Both the position numbers and the translations under genes were made by a program. 7,566 nucleotides of DNA from Candidatus Zixiibacteriota bacterium (GTDB lineage Bacteria; Zixibacteria; MSB-5A5; JAABVY01): contig JAABVY010000066.1 of NCBI GenBank assembly GCA_011777135.1, positions 6,654-14,219 on the forward strand, read 5' to 3'. Under the pieces are notes generated by a model. That model worked only from the letters and a program-made list of their open reading frames with translations. It ran no database searches and was not told the DNA's origin. This document shows, piece after piece, positions 1 to 5,268 of the stretch (positions are counted from its first letter, which is position 1; every line of letters begins with the position of its first letter).

Positions 1-445
1 AGGGAAGATTTTTTATTTCATCGAGCTTCTCCAGATCGGCTTCGAAGCTGGCGGCGTTGAGCCACTTCACTACCCGCCTCAGTGTCAGGCCGAGGTTTTC
101 AATCTGGCTGATATATTCATCGTAAACCGGAAGATCCTCAAACCTGATTTCAGAGGCATTGTTCTTGGCCCTGCGCTGCCTCGTTTCAGCTGTCATGGAA
201 TTGTAAACAAGTTCGGCTTTTTGAATGAAGTCATCGGCCTTGAAAACACCTTTATCGCTGAAAAAAACCCAGACCTTGACTTTTTGGCCATCCGCCTTTT
301 CAGACAGGTAGCTATGGGTCCTGTCGGAGACTACCGGCCCGCTTTTTTCTTTTTGATATTGTTCTGGAATTACGTATTCGGATGCTGGCGAATTTACTGC
401 TAGACATATCGAGAATATAATTACTATGCTGAAAAGCTTTTTCAT
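1..445 (-). CDS. Exported protein, N-terminal part of a probable subtilisin-like (S8) serine protease (runs off the left edge)
   Basis: The first 148 residues are present; the rest lies outside the window. The start at 445 is supported by AAGGAG (454-459, minus strand) 8 nt upstream. Residues 1-21 form a signal peptide (MKKLF, a hydrophobic run, then a likely cut near SPA|SEY) with no lipobox, so the protein is probably secreted or periplasmic. Residues about 50-148 read KVKVWVFFSDKG, then an Arg/Lys-rich stretch (RQRRAKNN), DLPVYDEYISQI, and VVKWLNAASFEADLEKLDEIKNLP. From memory this matches the propeptide that precedes the catalytic domain in a family of S8 peptidases from FCB-type bacteria, where an inhibitor-like fold ends in a 'from residue to residue' phrase such as 'leu-pro-x-val'. 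The Asp-His-Ser triad would lie beyond the edge, so the protease call is inference; the coding frame, signal peptide and start are directly visible. It is divergent from the pilus genes and has its own promoter. Confidence 0.68.
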   Translation of the reverse strand, partial: MKKLFSIVIIFSICLAVNSPASEYVIPEQYQKEKSGPVVSDRTHSYLSEKADGQKVKVWVFFSDKGVFKADDFIQKAELVYNSMTAETRQRRAKNNASEIRFEDLPVYDEYISQIENLGLTLRRVVKWLNAASFEADLEKLDEIKNLP

Positions 446-487
446 CTTGCGGGCTCCTTCGTGTTAAGCGCTGATGCGTACAAACTT

Positions 488-515
488 ATTATATCTCTAT
501 CTTGTATTTTGTCAA
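488..515 (-). promoter_or_regulatory. Sigma-70-type promoter of the divergent exported protease-like gene
   Basis: On the minus strand TTGACA (515-510) is followed by a 16-bp spacer and TATAAT (493-488); both hexamers match the consensus exactly. The predicted transcription start is near 481, giving a leader of about 35 nt that contains the AAGGAG ribosome site before the ATG at 445. Consensus hexamers of this kind differ from the TTTG/TAnnTTTG promoters of Bacteroidota. Confidence 0.78.
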
Positions 516-549
516 TAGCAAAAGGGGTATGGGAGAAATCCAATAGCAT

Positions 550-559
550 ATTGGCCAAT
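550..559. repeat. 10-bp perfect palindrome ATTGGCCAAT, possible operator
   Basis: ATTGGCCAAT is a perfect dyad in the divergent control region. It lies about 140-150 bp upstream of the predicted sigma-54 start of the pseudopilin gene and about 70 bp upstream of the predicted sigma-70 start of the minus-strand gene. That is a distance at which enhancer-binding activators usually sit, but a 10-bp palindrome can occur by chance and no regulator is identified. Confidence 0.25.
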
Positions 560-611
560 CGCTTAATAAATCAATTCTGGTAAACATCAAATCTTCTGCA
601 GACATCACAAC

Positions 612-652
612 GCATTAATCTAATCTGTTGTTTCCCACAGCGTTAATTAATG
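612..652. repeat. Short repeats GCATTAAT / GCGTTAAT and dyad CATTAAT...ATTAATG upstream of the sigma-54 promoter
   Basis: GCATTAAT (612-619) and GCGTTAAT (640-647) form an imperfect direct repeat 28 bp apart, and CATTAAT (613-619) with ATTAATG (646-652) also form an inverted repeat. They occupy about -88 to -48 relative to the predicted sigma-54 start, so they could be a binding site for an activator or for IHF-like bending. The area is AT-rich, so chance is a real alternative. Confidence 0.25.
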
Positions 653-674
653 TTCTAAAATTATTACGAAAAAA

Positions 675-688
675 GGCACAGGCTTTGC
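675..688 (+). promoter_or_regulatory. Sigma-54 (RpoN) promoter core of the pseudopilin gene
   Basis: GGCAC (675-679), five bases, then TTGC (685-688) reproduce the -24/-12 core TGGCAC-N5-TTGC, with the invariant GG and GC separated by exactly 10 bases; only the leading T is an A. The predicted start is near 700, 29 nt before the ATG at 729. Pilin genes in several Proteobacteria are driven by RpoN with PilS/PilR, which fits the gene downstream. No activator gene is in the window, so the regulator is unknown. Confidence 0.65.
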
Positions 689-728
689 GAAATATCAAGC
701 TGAAAAGCAAAAAAAGATGGATATTATT

Positions 729-1238
729 ATGAAGAAGAAATTTGGCAAAAAACACGGTTTCACTATTCTCGAGCTCATGTCGGCGGTTGTGATTATAGGA
801 ATAATTGCCGCCATAGGTATTCCCACGATGGATCTGGCGATCAAGAAGATTCGTTTTAAGGCGGATTCCAATACGATAATGTCGGGACTGCGTCTGGCCC
901 GTTCAGAAGCCATTTCGCACCGGATTCAGTATGGGGTCAGTTTTGACACTGGCAGCAATCAGCTTGCGGTTTTCAAAGATGTCTCCAGTCCCGATTTATT
1001 CACCTTTGATTTGGCCGACAGCGTCGTTTTTCTCGATACACTGGGGCGCGGGGTAGAAAATATGACCACGACTTTTGACAACAACCTGGTATTTTTCTTC
1101 CCTGACGGGCGAGCATCAATGAGCGGAAATATAAATGGCACAGCCAGTTGGAGTACCGATTCCTTGACTTCAGCTTCCGTAAATATTTCGGTTCTGGCGG
1201 CTACTGGCAGGATCAAGGTCGATTCCCTGACCTATTAG
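729..1238 (+). CDS. GspH/FimT-type pseudopilin (type IV minor pilin)
   Basis: A 169-residue prepilin. The class III leader MKKKFGKKHG is followed by FTILELMSAVVIIGIIAAIGIP: Gly at -1, Phe at +1 and Glu at +5, the site cut and N-methylated by PilD-type peptidase, then the hydrophobic alpha-1 helix that anchors the pilin in the inner membrane and packs in the pilus core. The globular part has the marks of the GspH/FimT family: LRLARSEAISHR just after the helix, FFPDGRAS in the middle and a C-terminal TGRIKV strand. Such proteins act as minor pilins that prime pilus assembly, and in some species FimT binds DNA during uptake. An in-frame ATG at 717 would give a 14-residue leader; I prefer 729 because the 10-residue basic leader is typical and it leaves a more usual distance from the sigma-54 start. 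Neither ATG has a strong Shine-Dalgarno. It is the only pilin in the window and lies in its own unit, ending at the terminator at 1271. Confidence 0.9.
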   Translation: MKKKFGKKHGFTILELMSAVVIIGIIAAIGIPTMDLAIKKIRFKADSNTIMSGLRLARSEAISHRIQYGVSFDTGSNQLAVFKDVSSPDLFTFDLADSVVFLDTLGRGVENMTTTFDNNLVFFFPDGRASMSGNINGTASWSTDSLTSASVNISVLAATGRIKVDSLTY

Positions 1239-1270
1239 AGCCGGCTTTCCTCCTTTGTTTTATCAGGTAT

Positions 1271-1300
1271 CACCCCCCATGCGCTGGGGGGTGTTTTTTT
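1271..1300 (+). terminator. Rho-independent terminator after the pseudopilin gene
   Basis: CACCCCCCA (1271-1279) pairs perfectly with TGGGGGGTG (1285-1293) around a 5-nt loop, followed by seven T (1294-1300). It lies 32 bp after the stop codon and separates the pseudopilin from the pilM operon. There is no A-run on the left, so it works only rightward. Confidence 0.93.
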
Positions 1301-1356
1301 GTGAAGAAGTGCCCTAAAAAAAATTTAATTCTCCTCAATATTTTAAAATGCGGGAC

Positions 1357-1362
1357 GATAAT
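1357..1362 (+). promoter_or_regulatory. Weak -10 candidate (GATAAT) for the pilM operon
   Basis: A promoter must lie between the terminator at 1300 and pilM at 1479 unless readthrough supplies the operon. The best -10 is GATAAT at 1357-1362; no convincing -35 sits 16-18 bp upstream. No GG-N10-GC sigma-54 core was found here. If used, transcription would begin near 1369, right at the foot of the folded element at 1372-1430. Confidence 0.25.
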
Positions 1363-1371
1363 AAAACTGTA

Positions 1372-1430
1372 GCCTGAGAGTAAGTTAGTTTAGAGCAAGG
1401 GTTGCCCCCTATGGGGAGTTTCCCTCAGGC
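1372..1430 (+). promoter_or_regulatory. Candidate structured leader RNA of the pilM operon
   Basis: GCCTGAG (1372-1378) pairs with CTCAGGC (1424-1430) to close a small domain. Inside it are GCAA-GGG-TTGC (1395-1405) and, directly adjacent, CCCC-TAT-GGGG (1406-1416), giving a three-way junction. Four runs, GGG (1399-1401), CCCCC (1405-1409), GGGG (1413-1416) and CCC (1422-1424), can pair 1:2, 2:3 or 3:4, so alternative folds exist. No U-run follows, so it is not an intrinsic terminator. I do not recognise a known riboswitch consensus. The folding is read by eye. Confidence 0.4.
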
Positions 1431-1455
1431 GTTAAAAGCTGAAAGATACTTTTAA
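1411..1455 (+). CDS. Possible 14-codon upstream ORF (leader peptide) before pilM
   Basis: ATG at 1411 opens a 14-residue frame (MGSFPQALKAERYF) closed by TAA at 1453-1455, 23 nt before pilM. AAGGG (1397-1401) lies 9 nt upstream, a better ribosome site than that of pilM itself. The start codon and this site are both inside the alternately pairing G/C runs, so the fold could control access to it. A frame this short is easily found by chance; only the position and the ribosome site argue for it. Confidence 0.2.
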   Translation: MGSFPQALKAERYF

Positions 1456-1457
1456 AT

Positions 1458-1467
1458 CGTTTAAACG
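1458..1467. repeat. 10-bp palindrome CGTTTAAACG just before pilM
   Basis: CGTTTAAACG is a perfect dyad 11 nt before the pilM start codon, preceded by a similar TTTAAA, so TTTAAATCG and TTTAAACGG form a near repeat (1451-1468). In the RNA it would be AT-rich and weak; as DNA it could be an operator. No regulator is identified. Confidence 0.2.
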
Positions 1468-1478
1468 GGACAAGGCGT

Positions 1479-2531
1479 ATGCTGCTCCGATCCAAAAGTA
1501 ATGTAGTCTGCGGTCTGGATATAGGTGCCTCGTCAATAAAGATGGTCAAGCTGGAAAACAAGGGCGGCAATTACGCCGTAAAGGCGATGGGTAGCCGTGA
1601 CCTTCCAGTAGAGGCGATCGTATCCGAAGATATTAAAGACCGTGATTCGATTATCTTCAATCTCCAAAGTTTGATCGAACAGACCGATCCCAAGACCAGG
1701 GATGTGGTCATCTCTATCTCCGGTCACGGTGTGATCACCGACAGAATTACGATCGACAAGAAGACCGGAGCGGAGGCCGAACAGGCCATCCTCTTCGAGG
1801 CAGAACAGAGGTCGCCATTCGATGTTGAAGATGTGACCCTGGATTATCACATCATCGATGTCAATGAGGGGACCAACAAAATGGATGTTCTTCTGGTTGC
1901 GGCCAGAAATGAATTCCTGAAGACCTACATGGATATTATCCAGGACGCAGGTCTGAAGCCGGTGGTTGTCGATACGGATGCCTTCGCTATTCTGAATTCG
2001 TACGAGATCAACTATGAACTGGATCCGGAACGTGTCACAGCTCTCGTCAATATCGGCTATGATATTACCAATGTGACATTCCTGAAGGACGGAAAGTACC
2101 ACTCCACCCGTGATATCTCCTCGGGCGGAAGGATGATCTTTGATGCGATTCAGAAGGAATTCCGTCTTAACCAGGAATTGACACATAAGGCCATCCGCGG
2201 AGAAATGGAAGCATCCATCGACCAGGATATGCTCAAGGCGACAATCGTTACCTCTATCGAGGAGATGATAACCGGGCTTGAGGTGGCCTTCTCATATTTC
2301 AAATCCCTGGCCAATGTGCCTAATATCGACTGGATTATTCTATCCGGCGGCGGGGCGTTGATCCCTTACCTTCCGGAATTTGTGCAGTCCAAGTTGAATA
2401 TTCCGATAGAGATAGCGAATCCATTGAGAAATATAGAATATGACCCCGATATGTTCAGTCAAATTCAGCCAGAAAAGATCGCTCCCCTTTTATCGGTGGC
2501 TATCGGGCTGGCGGCCAGAAAGGTGAGATAA
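1479..2531 (+). CDS. pilM: Type IV pilus assembly protein PilM (actin-like ATPase fold)
   Basis: This 350-residue protein matches the usual PilM length. It is a cytoplasmic FtsA/actin-like protein that binds the N-terminal tail of PilN and helps couple the motor platform to the alignment complex. Visible signatures are the phosphate-1 loop GLDIGASSIKMVKLE (about residues 12-26), the family stretch EAEQRSPFDVEDVTLDYHIID (about 107-127), the second phosphate region ALVNIGYDITNV (188-199) and the adenosine motif ILSGGGALIP (about 287-296). The C-terminal ANPLRNIEYDP region and the final GLAARKVR are also typical. The start is set by homology, since the N-terminus already reaches the GLDIG strand; the ribosome site is weak (AAGG only 3 nt upstream), which leaves room for translational control by the leader. 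It is the first gene of a five-gene operon, with pilN 4 nt after its stop. Confidence 0.97.
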   Translation: MLLRSKSNVVCGLDIGASSIKMVKLENKGGNYAVKAMGSRDLPVEAIVSEDIKDRDSIIFNLQSLIEQTDPKTRDVVISISGHGVITDRITIDKKTGAEAEQAILFEAEQRSPFDVEDVTLDYHIIDVNEGTNKMDVLLVAARNEFLKTYMDIIQDAGLKPVVVDTDAFAILNSYEINYELDPERVTALVNIGYDITNVTFLKDGKYHSTRDISSGGRMIFDAIQKEFRLNQELTHKAIRGEMEASIDQDMLKATIVTSIEEMITGLEVAFSYFKSLANVPNIDWIILSGGGALIPYLPEFVQSKLNIPIEIANPLRNIEYDPDMFSQIQPEKIAPLLSVAIGLAARKVR

Positions 2532-2535
2532 GGCT

Positions 2536-3240
2536 ATGATAGAGATAAATTTACTTCCAAAGGAATACCGGAGGCGGGCGACTCCGCTCCATTTTAATAA
2601 GAAATGGCTCTATGCCGGAGCCGCAGTTTGTCTGGTATTTGTGCTCCTTGCCGGAATGACATTCTACAAGCAGCAGATGATCAGGAATATGGACAAGAAG
2701 ATCGTTGCAGCGCAGAAAGAGCGTATGTCGCTTCAGAAGGACATAAAACTCATCGACAATTTGACCAATCTCAAGCAGAACCTCCTGACCCGTCTTTCGG
2801 CAATCGAAAAACTCGATATGGACCGCGGTATGTGGGTTGCCATAATGGAGGACTTATCCTCCCGGGTTCCGGAGCTTCTCTGGCTGACCAATGTATCCGA
2901 GGAAGATCTGCGGCAAAAGGCGGCCGAGCAGCGGAAAGCCAATAATCCCAGAAATCTGGGACAGGCTGTCCAGGATACGGTCGAGTTCCAGATGCCCTCC
3001 AGAAGGCCTGCGGTGATCGAGGGCTATGCTTACACGCTCAACAGCATCGCTTCGTTCCTGGTGGGCGTCATGAAGTCGGAGTATTTTGACGATATAGAAT
3101 TAGCTTATGCGCGCCAGGAGAATGTTGAAGACCTGGACGCCTATAATTTCAAGATAAACTGTGTTGTCGATTACGATGCCTGGCTGAAGGAGGAATATCA
3201 GCCGGAAGTAAGTGTATCAAGCCCGTTGGCTGATCAATAA
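2536..3240 (+). CDS. pilN: Type IV pilus inner-membrane alignment protein PilN
   Basis: A 234-residue bitopic membrane protein. The N-terminal MIEINLLPKEYRRR carries the INLLP motif that docks into the PilM groove. One membrane helix follows (about residues 24-44, WLYAGAAVCLVFVLLAGMTF), then a charged coiled coil (about 45-95), then a periplasmic ferredoxin-like domain that pairs with PilO. In the second half, a segment rich in charged and polar residues (about 125-150, EEDLRQKAAEQRKANNPRN) is longer than I expect for the compact family fold and may be a loop insertion; the strand AVIEGYAYTLNSIASFLVGVMKSEYFDDIELAYARQE is typical of PilN/GspL-like domains. The ribosome site AGGTGA (2521-2526) lies inside the end of pilM, so translation of the two genes is probably coupled. 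It is slightly longer than the common PilN of about 180-210 residues. Confidence 0.95.
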   Translation: MIEINLLPKEYRRRATPLHFNKKWLYAGAAVCLVFVLLAGMTFYKQQMIRNMDKKIVAAQKERMSLQKDIKLIDNLTNLKQNLLTRLSAIEKLDMDRGMWVAIMEDLSSRVPELLWLTNVSEEDLRQKAAEQRKANNPRNLGQAVQDTVEFQMPSRRPAVIEGYAYTLNSIASFLVGVMKSEYFDDIELAYARQENVEDLDAYNFKINCVVDYDAWLKEEYQPEVSVSSPLADQ

Positions 3241-3255
3241 TGTTGCGGAGGTATG

Positions 3256-3858
3256 ATGGATATAAAAGATCCCAGACTACATAAAATCGCCATCGGTGTT
3301 CTTGTTGTGGTGGTTTTGGTAATCTTCTGGCACTCGAGGTTTTACTCTCAGTATGTGAGTGAACTCGACCAGAAGCAGGCCAGGTATGAAAAATTAATGA
3401 CCGAACTCAACCAGGTAAAACTGAAGGCGAAATCATTGAAGGGTCTCCAGGAAGAATACGAACAGCTCCTGGAGAGATATGATAAAGTACAGATGCTTCT
3501 TCCGAGCGAGAAGCAGGTTGCCCAGTTCTTGATGCAGCTGCACACTGCCTCGGCGCGCACACAGTCAAGAGTCATAGAGCTTGCCCCCAAATCAGAGCGG
3601 AGCAAGGATTTCTATAAGATCGCCGACTATGAGATCAAGTTCAACGGCACCTTCCACGAGTTCGGAGAATTTCTGGCAAGTGCGGCCAACTTCCCATTTA
3701 TAACGAATGTCTCGGAAATCTCGGTCAAGGGTCTGGACATACAGACCAGAAAGTCCGAGAAAGAGAAGAACTTTGATGATATGACGTTGGAAGCCAAGTT
3801 TACTCTTTCTACATATTATGTTAAAGAAGGCCAGAAGCTGGCAGGTATTCAACCATAG
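3256..3858 (+). CDS. pilO: Type IV pilus inner-membrane alignment protein PilO
   Basis: About 200 residues, usual for PilO. A short cytoplasmic tail (MDIKDPRLHK) is followed by one membrane helix (about residues 10-26, IAIGVLVVVVLVIFWHS), a long coiled coil (about 35-80, rich in Glu, Lys, Leu and Gln, ending LLPSEKQVAQFLMQL) and a periplasmic GspM/PilO-like domain (SRVIELAPKSE, YEIKFNGTFHEFGEFLASAANFPFITNVSEISVKG, then a C-terminal strand FTLSTYYVKE). PilO heterodimerises with PilN and, with the PilP-like protein, forms the periplasmic alignment complex. Two ATGs stand in tandem at 3253 and 3256; GGAGG ends at 3251, so the second, 4 nt away, is the better start. The gap to pilN is 12-15 nt. 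Confidence 0.94.
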   Translation: MDIKDPRLHKIAIGVLVVVVLVIFWHSRFYSQYVSELDQKQARYEKLMTELNQVKLKAKSLKGLQEEYEQLLERYDKVQMLLPSEKQVAQFLMQLHTASARTQSRVIELAPKSERSKDFYKIADYEIKFNGTFHEFGEFLASAANFPFITNVSEISVKGLDIQTRKSEKEKNFDDMTLEAKFTLSTYYVKEGQKLAGIQP

Positions 3859-3869
3859 GTAGGGTAATG

Positions 3870-5255
3870 ATGAAAAACAAGGCGTTTCTTTTAATTATAT
3901 TATCGGCATTTTTGACTGCAGGTCTGGCCCAATCGGCTCTGGCCACGCCTCATGTCGAGAATATCAGCCTGAAAAAACAGGGAGAATTTGTTGAGCTGAC
4001 GGTTTATGCAGATGGCCCTTTTACATTCTCGCATTTTATTGAAGAAGCCAAAGCCGGAAAGCCGCACAGGATCGTGCTGGACCTTAAGCAGTGCCTGCAT
4101 AAACTTCCCCAGTTCAATTTCCGTGATCTTCCCACGGATATTATTACTGCTATAAGAACCAGCCAGTATAAGATCAACCCTGATAAGGTGGTCAGAATTG
4201 TTGCCGATGTGAGCCGTCCGGTAACCTACACCATGAAGCAGGGCGAGGGAAGAGTCACTATTGTATTCTCAGCTCCGACCGAAGGTGAATTTTCATTCTG
4301 GACCGCGGCGCCCATGGATGAAAGCGAGAAGATCAAACTGGCGCTTACAGAAACTGAAACCAAGGTAGTAGATCAGCCGGCCGCGATGCCCGCACATCCT
4401 GAAGCTGAGAAGAAGGCAAAGGAGGAAGGCAAATTCAATCCCCCGGCCAATACAAATGTCGATACCAAGCCGGAGACAGGTTTTTCAGCCGCCGAGAGGC
4501 AGGAGCTGAAAGCCAAGATGGCCGAGATTCTGGACGAAGATTCGGAAAAAGACAAGACCGAGCCGACTAAGAAAGTTCAGGCTCCGGCAAAACCGGTGCA
4601 GAAGCCAAAGAATTTGGCCGCCACCGATGACAAGAAAACTACAACCAAGACAGATGCAGACAAAACTCCCAAGCCGGTGAAGGCTGTCGAGTCGAAAAAG
4701 ACTGATTCCGATGCCAAGAAAGTTATTTCCGACAGCCAGGCTGTTACCCCGTCCGAGCCGATCAAGGCAATTGAAAAGCAGCAGCCGGATCAGACTCCCA
4801 AGCCGAAGAAGCCTGGAAGCACCCAGGATGACCAGGAAGAAAATAAGCCCAAGGACTGGGAGTCGGAAAAAGAATTGCGTCAAAATCCGGACCGCCCCAC
4901 CAAGGTCAAAGGTTCGCTGGCGGCGTCATTCCCGCAGCGTGAGGTAATCAGGTATCAGTCGTTCGGACGTCGTGATCCATTCATGCCCCTGATTGCCGAG
5001 AATCTTGCCGGTTACCAGAATGGCGAGATGCCGGATGTCGAGACCTTGAGGCTGGTCGGTGTGCTGCGCGGTAACTACGACAAGATGGTCCTGCTGGAGG
5101 ATGTAGAAGGTTACGGCTATATTCTCGAAAACGGGGATAAAGTCAAAAACGGTTATGTGATAGAGATATACAGTAACAAAGTACTTTTCCAAATAAGTGA
5201 ATTTGGCTGGAGCCGCACTGTGGCTTTAACCATGGATGTTGAAGAAGAAGACTAA
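3870..5255 (+). CDS. pilP: AMIN-domain PilP-like pilus assembly protein
   Basis: About 461 residues; canonical PilP has about 170-180. Order of parts (numbering from the upstream in-frame ATG at 3867): signal peptide (MKNKAFLLIILSAFLTAGLAQSALA, cut after ALA near residue 26, no lipobox); AMIN domain about 27-137 (VENISLKKQGEFVELTVYADG, HRIVLDLKQC, IITAIRTSQYK, VVRIVADVSRPVTYTM, VTIVFSAP), a fold that binds peptidoglycan; a low-complexity Lys/Pro/Asp/Glu/Thr-rich linker about 150-350; and a C-terminal PilP domain about 364-455 with the hallmark SFGRRDPFMPL, LRLVGVLRG, and the GYILENGDKVKNGYVIEIYSNKVLFQI beta-sandwich. The PilP domain would contact the PilN/PilO dimer and the N0 domain of PilQ. 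Of the tandem ATGs at 3867 and 3870 the second has better spacing (5 nt) from AGGG (3861-3864). It occupies exactly the pilP slot between pilO and pilQ. Confidence 0.92.
   Translation: MKNKAFLLIILSAFLTAGLAQSALATPHVENISLKKQGEFVELTVYADGPFTFSHFIEEAKAGKPHRIVLDLKQCLHKLPQFNFRDLPTDIITAIRTSQYKINPDKVVRIVADVSRPVTYTMKQGEGRVTIVFSAPTEGEFSFWTAAPMDESEKIKLALTETETKVVDQPAAMPAHPEAEKKAKEEGKFNPPANTNVDTKPETGFSAAERQELKAKMAEILDEDSEKDKTEPTKKVQAPAKPVQKPKNLAATDDKKTTTKTDADKTPKPVKAVESKKTDSDAKKVISDSQAVTPSEPIKAIEKQQPDQTPKPKKPGSTQDDQEENKPKDWESEKELRQNPDRPTKVKGSLAASFPQREVIRYQSFGRRDPFMPLIAENLAGYQNGEMPDVETLRLVGVLRGNYDKMVLLEDVEGYGYILENGDKVKNGYVIEIYSNKVLFQISEFGWSRTVALTMDVEEED
4314..4916 (+). other. Low-complexity Lys/Pro/Asp-rich linker coding region of the AMIN-PilP gene
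   Basis: About 200 codons between the AMIN and PilP domains, with repeated short units such as TPKP, KPVQKP, KTDADK and EKQQPDQ. The protein segment looks disordered, highly charged, and free of Cys and long hydrophobic runs. A chain of this length could span the periplasm or thread the peptidoglycan layer. Codon use stays like that of the neighbours, so this is a designed linker rather than a frameshift or an inserted gene. Confidence 0.8.
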
Positions 5256-5268
5256 GAGGTAGGTAGCT

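Noticed and set aside
221..403. 60-codon plus-strand frame at the left end
   Set aside because: It lies opposite the protease-like gene, which has a signal peptide, ribosome site and consensus promoter on the minus strand.
1372..1430. TPP riboswitch, suggested by CCTGAGAG
   Set aside because: Only the CTGAGA word is shared; the second conserved arm (ACCTGA...GNTAATNCC...GCGTAGGGA) is missing, and a pilus operon is not an expected target.
1372..1430. c-di-GMP (GEMM class I) riboswitch, expected before pilus genes
   Set aside because: The GGCAAAC, GNRA tetraloop with receptor, and ACGCAAAGC elements are not present.
1533..2186. 217-codon open frame on the minus strand inside pilM
   Set aside because: It is a codon-bias shadow opposite a clear PilM; the translation shows no domain or signal and has no ribosome site of note.
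4561..4830. Tandem DNA repeat in the linker region
   Set aside because: The short TPKP and KP-rich units recur at protein level only; spacing and codons vary, so there is no tandem DNA repeat or CRISPR-like array.
4485..4883. Open frames opposite the linker of the AMIN-PilP gene
   Set aside because: The Lys/Pro/Asp-rich codons leave few stops on the other strand; the Leu/Phe/Gly-rich translation is the mirror of the low-complexity linker.
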